Positions 7,801 to 8,527 of a stretch of DNA of 8,527 nt are shown piece after piece. The position numbers and the translations under genes are program-made. Origin of the DNA: Roseimaritima sp. (GTDB taxonomy: Bacteria; Planctomycetota; Planctomycetia; Pirellulales; Pirellulaceae); contig SLFV01000145.1 in NCBI GenBank assembly GCA_007124075.1, forward strand, positions 1-8,527, given 5' to 3'. The notes beneath the pieces were generated by a model. It was given only the letters and a program-made list of their open reading frames with translations. It did no database searches and was not told where the DNA came from. How positions within the stretch are numbered: the stretch's first letter is position 1; each line of letters opens with the position of its first letter.

Positions 7801-8080
7801 CGCGCCCCCAGAATGCTTGCTGCCAGGGAGTCCCGGCAGGTTCCAGCAACTGGTAACCTGCCGTATGCAGTTGGTCATCGCGACCTTCCAGAATCGCTTG
7901 CGCTTGGTACTGGGTCAGCACCTGCCGGGTAATCAGAAAGTCGGCCAACGAATTGGCCGCAGTCGCGGGACGTCCGCCGTGGTGTCTGGCGTAAGACACC
8001 GCCAACTTGCGACAAGCCTCAGGGCTAGCGATTTTTAACGTCGCTAAGCGGTTCCAAAAAGCGTTGACCGATAAACTCAT
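4838..8080 (-). CDS. membrane-anchored Ser/Thr pseudokinase with large extracytoplasmic region
   Basis: The 1080-residue protein begins with the planctomycete kinase N-terminal module (about 45-78: LADFLITRQVLTQYQAQ..LEGR...GYQLLEP). A kinase-like domain follows (about 76-330) that lacks catalytic residues: the VAIK Lys is Q104, the HRD catalytic Asp is Q191 (HGQVEHSR, 189-196) with E193 and R196 at the Lys and Asn positions, and DFG is replaced by RDAA (209-212). Structural motifs remain: APE (237-239), TDQYALG (251-257) and R318. A Pro/Ala/Ser-rich linker (about 334-510) holds an eight-residue tandem repeat; a Lys-rich stretch (512-532) precedes one membrane helix (about 537-556), so the kinase part should be cytoplasmic. 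The outer part (about 610-930) belongs to no family I recognise. The C-terminus (about 948-1045) resembles a secretin-N/STN-like module. A regulatory or scaffolding role is inferred. ATG 8080 lacks a Shine-Dalgarno site. Confidence 0.87.
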   Translation of the reverse strand: MSLSVNAFWNRLATLKIASPEACRKLAVSYARHHGGRPATAANSLADFLITRQVLTQYQAQAILEGRDDQLHTAGYQLLEPAGTPWQQAFWGRAGSDSPRVLLQVASPLPGQAARRWVNAHLQIESPGLQPLRVLEQSQSRMILTSGLPPGLLLAERLRSGPLPRSEVIRLGQQLGRALQALQQAGLAHGQVEHSRVWLGDNQSVWLLRDAAFDATDPLYGENVFLRPLAQPALFAAPEFTIPGQIADPLTDQYALGCLLYLAATGKPPFRGESTDELLVKHVQAMPKAVADAVRAAADGDPLFRLIGYMLAKNAAGRFADFEQLLAALNALTPAPANSVGTGTAPPVVAPSPSVSVPASPAPPANAPPAPAANTPPAPPANTPPAPPANTPPAPPANAPPPVTPAGSSENSSIAPASASSSSSSLPQLPPKKVAGPAPTEATPAGKPRSLDVAVKAEGAVVTAPGPPRNQPVVADSPAAPSRVHASSVALEPANPGVAPAPAAQTVAAAKAKPGKPQRKKKKLKSRGRKKKDFRGPAIIGGLGFAGILLLVVVLGNVSQRKSDVARRTPPPVAPAPTVAPVSEPIDVAEQSGPFQVVSDAAAPWAPPGTEPPMELAMIPRGPQAILVGRPEAFQQAAGAQLSAAFSAELGEIWQTLETRTGVAREQIERVIMAFDGGPSVAMAIRLDQPVALEALMSRWQVEPARTPEGFTILVDDDDPQADVFYVRDPSAGAMVEQFAIGSLDQIKDVAELEGSVIPLPRSLETLWKSADGSADLTVMVLPNFLFADGRDFLLTYAPAIIEPLKSMLQPDVAGMLLTSTFSPQWYVEVRMVPGARTTAPVLSRRLEEVVEQWPRWAESFLIESSPDGSWRRLAVRFPQMLTAARQYARFGVSGETAIANIYLPSEAAANLTLASFLAINTPRGTIASLTPGMTTGGTSGGKPLPLTEQLELELSVSFDQESLEFAGQAVMDELKGQLPTGSEEPRYVLIGGDLEKEGITQNQQVRDFNMRQKTLREILTQLVMLANIDKSVTQPNQPEQLLVWVIGPDPNNPGQQAFLITTRAGAEGKYELPKEFVLP
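6512..6520 (-). other. A9 homopolymer in the coding strand, possible slippage site
   Basis: The coding strand reads AAG followed by nine A and then CTGA, encoding K520-K523 and L524 just before the membrane helix. Removing one A turns the reading into AAA AAA AAC TGA, an immediate stop giving a 523-residue soluble protein. Adding one A gives about 38 out-of-frame codons before TAA. Runs of nine A are long enough for transcriptional slippage in some bacteria (Thermus dnaX is the known case). Use of this site is inference. Confidence 0.4.
6879..6998. repeat. five tandem 24-bp units in the pseudokinase linker
   Basis: Five head-to-tail 24-bp units start at 6879, 6903, 6927, 6951 and 6975. They differ only at a C/T position (eighth base) and in a small GCC-GGT to GCG-GCT change in the fourth unit. 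On the minus strand each unit encodes eight residues of the form PPAPPANT or close variants (about residues 362-401 of the pseudokinase). Being in frame and near-identical at DNA level, the array looks like a recent expansion that can change in copy number without breaking the gene. There are no spacers, so it is not a CRISPR array. Confidence 0.95.
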
Positions 8081-8115
8081 GAATGACTACGCAAAAACGA
8101 CGACAACTGACCATC

Positions 8116-8138
8116 GTCCCGCATCGACACTACGGGAC
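8116..8138. repeat. inverted repeat upstream of the pseudokinase start
   Basis: GTCCCG (8116-8121) and CGGGAC (8133-8138) can form a 6-bp stem with an 11-nt loop, ending 35 bp upstream of the pseudokinase ATG. No T-tract follows on the minus strand. It could be a leader hairpin or an operator half-site pair, or chance. No good promoter was found in the 120-bp gap, so the gene may be transcribed from upstream of the small Cys-rich gene. Confidence 0.3.
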
Positions 8139-8200
8139 AAACGTCAATCCTTTGTGTGGCAACTTGTGGCATTCCGAAATCAAACCGTGGTTGTGATGTG

Positions 8201-8416
8201 TCAGCCCGTTGCTTCGCTTTCTCCATCACGGGTGTCGACCGTAACCGATGATCGCGCCGCGCCATGCAATGCGTCGTATTCGTCCATCAAAATTGACGGA
8301 CAGGTCTCCTGGTCATTACAGCGTGGACAAACGAACCGCACCAAATCGGGTGCCGCGATCCTGATCTCTTCCTGCTCGCACAGTTCAAACAGTTTTTTTA
8401 AATGCTGGCAACTCAT
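8201..8416 (-). CDS. small Cys-rich protein, putative metal-binding, function unknown
   Basis: This 71-residue protein is supported by the clearest ribosome binding site in the window, GGAG (8427-8424) 7 nt before ATG 8416. It has C3, H5 and C13 near the N-terminus and a knuckle-like CPRC (30-33) followed by C39-P40, which suggests a small zinc-ribbon-like or redox site. The middle segment DEYDAL (45-50) and the acidic tail (61-68) are polar, with no signal peptide or membrane helix, so it should be cytoplasmic. It resembles small uncharacterised proteins I associate with planctomycetes, but I cannot name a family. It lies 120 bp upstream of the pseudokinase gene in the same direction and may be co-transcribed with it. 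A 62-codon frame overlapping its 3' end in another phase is rejected in its favour. Confidence 0.7.
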   Translation of the reverse strand: MSCQHLKKLFELCEQEEIRIAAPDLVRFVCPRCNDQETCPSILMDEYDALHGAARSSVTVDTRDGESEATG

Positions 8417-8423
8417 GCTGGGG

Positions 8424-8427
8424 CTCC
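8424..8427 (-). promoter_or_regulatory. ribosome binding site of the small Cys-rich gene
   Basis: GGAG on the minus strand, 7 nt before the ATG at 8416-8414. It fixes this start. It stands out because most starts in this window lack a recognisable site. Confidence 0.65.
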
Positions 8428-8435
8428 ATCGTTCA

Positions 8436-8448
8436 GATAACCGTTATC
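8436..8448. promoter_or_regulatory. 13-bp palindrome GATAAC-C-GTTATC, operator candidate
   Basis: GATAAC (8436-8441) and GTTATC (8443-8448) are perfect inverted copies around one central base. The palindrome lies 19 bp upstream of the small Cys-rich gene and next to a run of eight T on the minus strand (8456-8449). Its place in the presumed promoter or leader region fits a repressor site. No clear -35/-10 pair was found around it, and no regulator gene is in the window. Confidence 0.35.
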
Positions 8449-8527
8449 AAAAAAAAGCAATCCGCGGGAAAACAAGCTTCGTTCATCCTTCTCTGCACAA
8501 CAGCCAAAGGCCGAATTCCGGCAAAAA

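Noticed and set aside
8077..8265. Minus-strand 62-codon frame whose stop overlaps the pseudokinase ATG (ATGA), suggesting translational coupling
   Set aside because: It overlaps the better-supported Cys-rich gene in another phase, has no ribosome binding site and shows no protein character; the ATGA overlap is probably chance.

Overview
The window looks like chromosomal DNA of a planctomycete, probably of the Pirellulaceae (Rhodopirellula-like) type. The reasons are moderate GC content, sparse Shine-Dalgarno sites, mostly single genes rather than long operons, and above all a large kinase-like membrane protein with the N-terminal 'glLT.YQa..il.G' module typical of planctomycete Ser/Thr kinases. 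The organism call is inferred from protein character only.

Layout from left to right. (1) 1-233, minus: the first 77 codons of a dCTP deaminase (dcd), cut by the window edge. (2) 234-551: about 320 bp without a convincing gene. (3) 552-1526, minus: a multi-pass membrane protein of the lysylphosphatidylglycerol synthase TM / flippase-like family, starting at TTG. (4) 1527-1771: a divergent intergenic region with a weak promoter candidate. (5) 1772-2479, plus: an RraA-like / HMG-aldolase-fold protein that keeps the aldolase signature. (6) 2480-2561: a convergent gap holding a perfect 11-bp hairpin. (7) 2562-4712, minus: a secreted prolyl oligopeptidase (family S9A) with an intact catalytic triad. 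(8) 4713-4837: a gap with a probable intrinsic terminator for the next gene. (9) 4838-8080, minus: a 1080-residue protein made of a degenerate kinase (pseudokinase), a Pro/Ala-rich linker, one membrane helix and a large extracytoplasmic region ending in a secretin-N/STN-like motif. (10) 8201-8416, minus: a small Cys-rich protein with the best ribosome binding site in the window.

The genes do not form one obvious pathway. dcd (dUTP/dTTP supply), the flippase-like protein, the RraA-like protein and the peptidase look like independent housekeeping or accessory units. The small Cys-rich gene and the pseudokinase gene lie in the same direction, 120 bp apart, and could be co-transcribed. A terminator separates the pseudokinase gene from the peptidase gene.

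The most unusual object is the pseudokinase. It has lost the VAIK Lys, the HRD Asp and the DFG motif but keeps the APE and D-x-Y-x-L-G structural motifs. It carries a five-copy 24-bp tandem repeat in the linker, and an A9 homopolymer just before the membrane helix where loss of one A gives an immediate TGA stop. That arrangement could yield both a membrane-bound and a soluble form. I saw no CRISPR array, tRNA, rRNA, insertion sequence, prophage or defence system.
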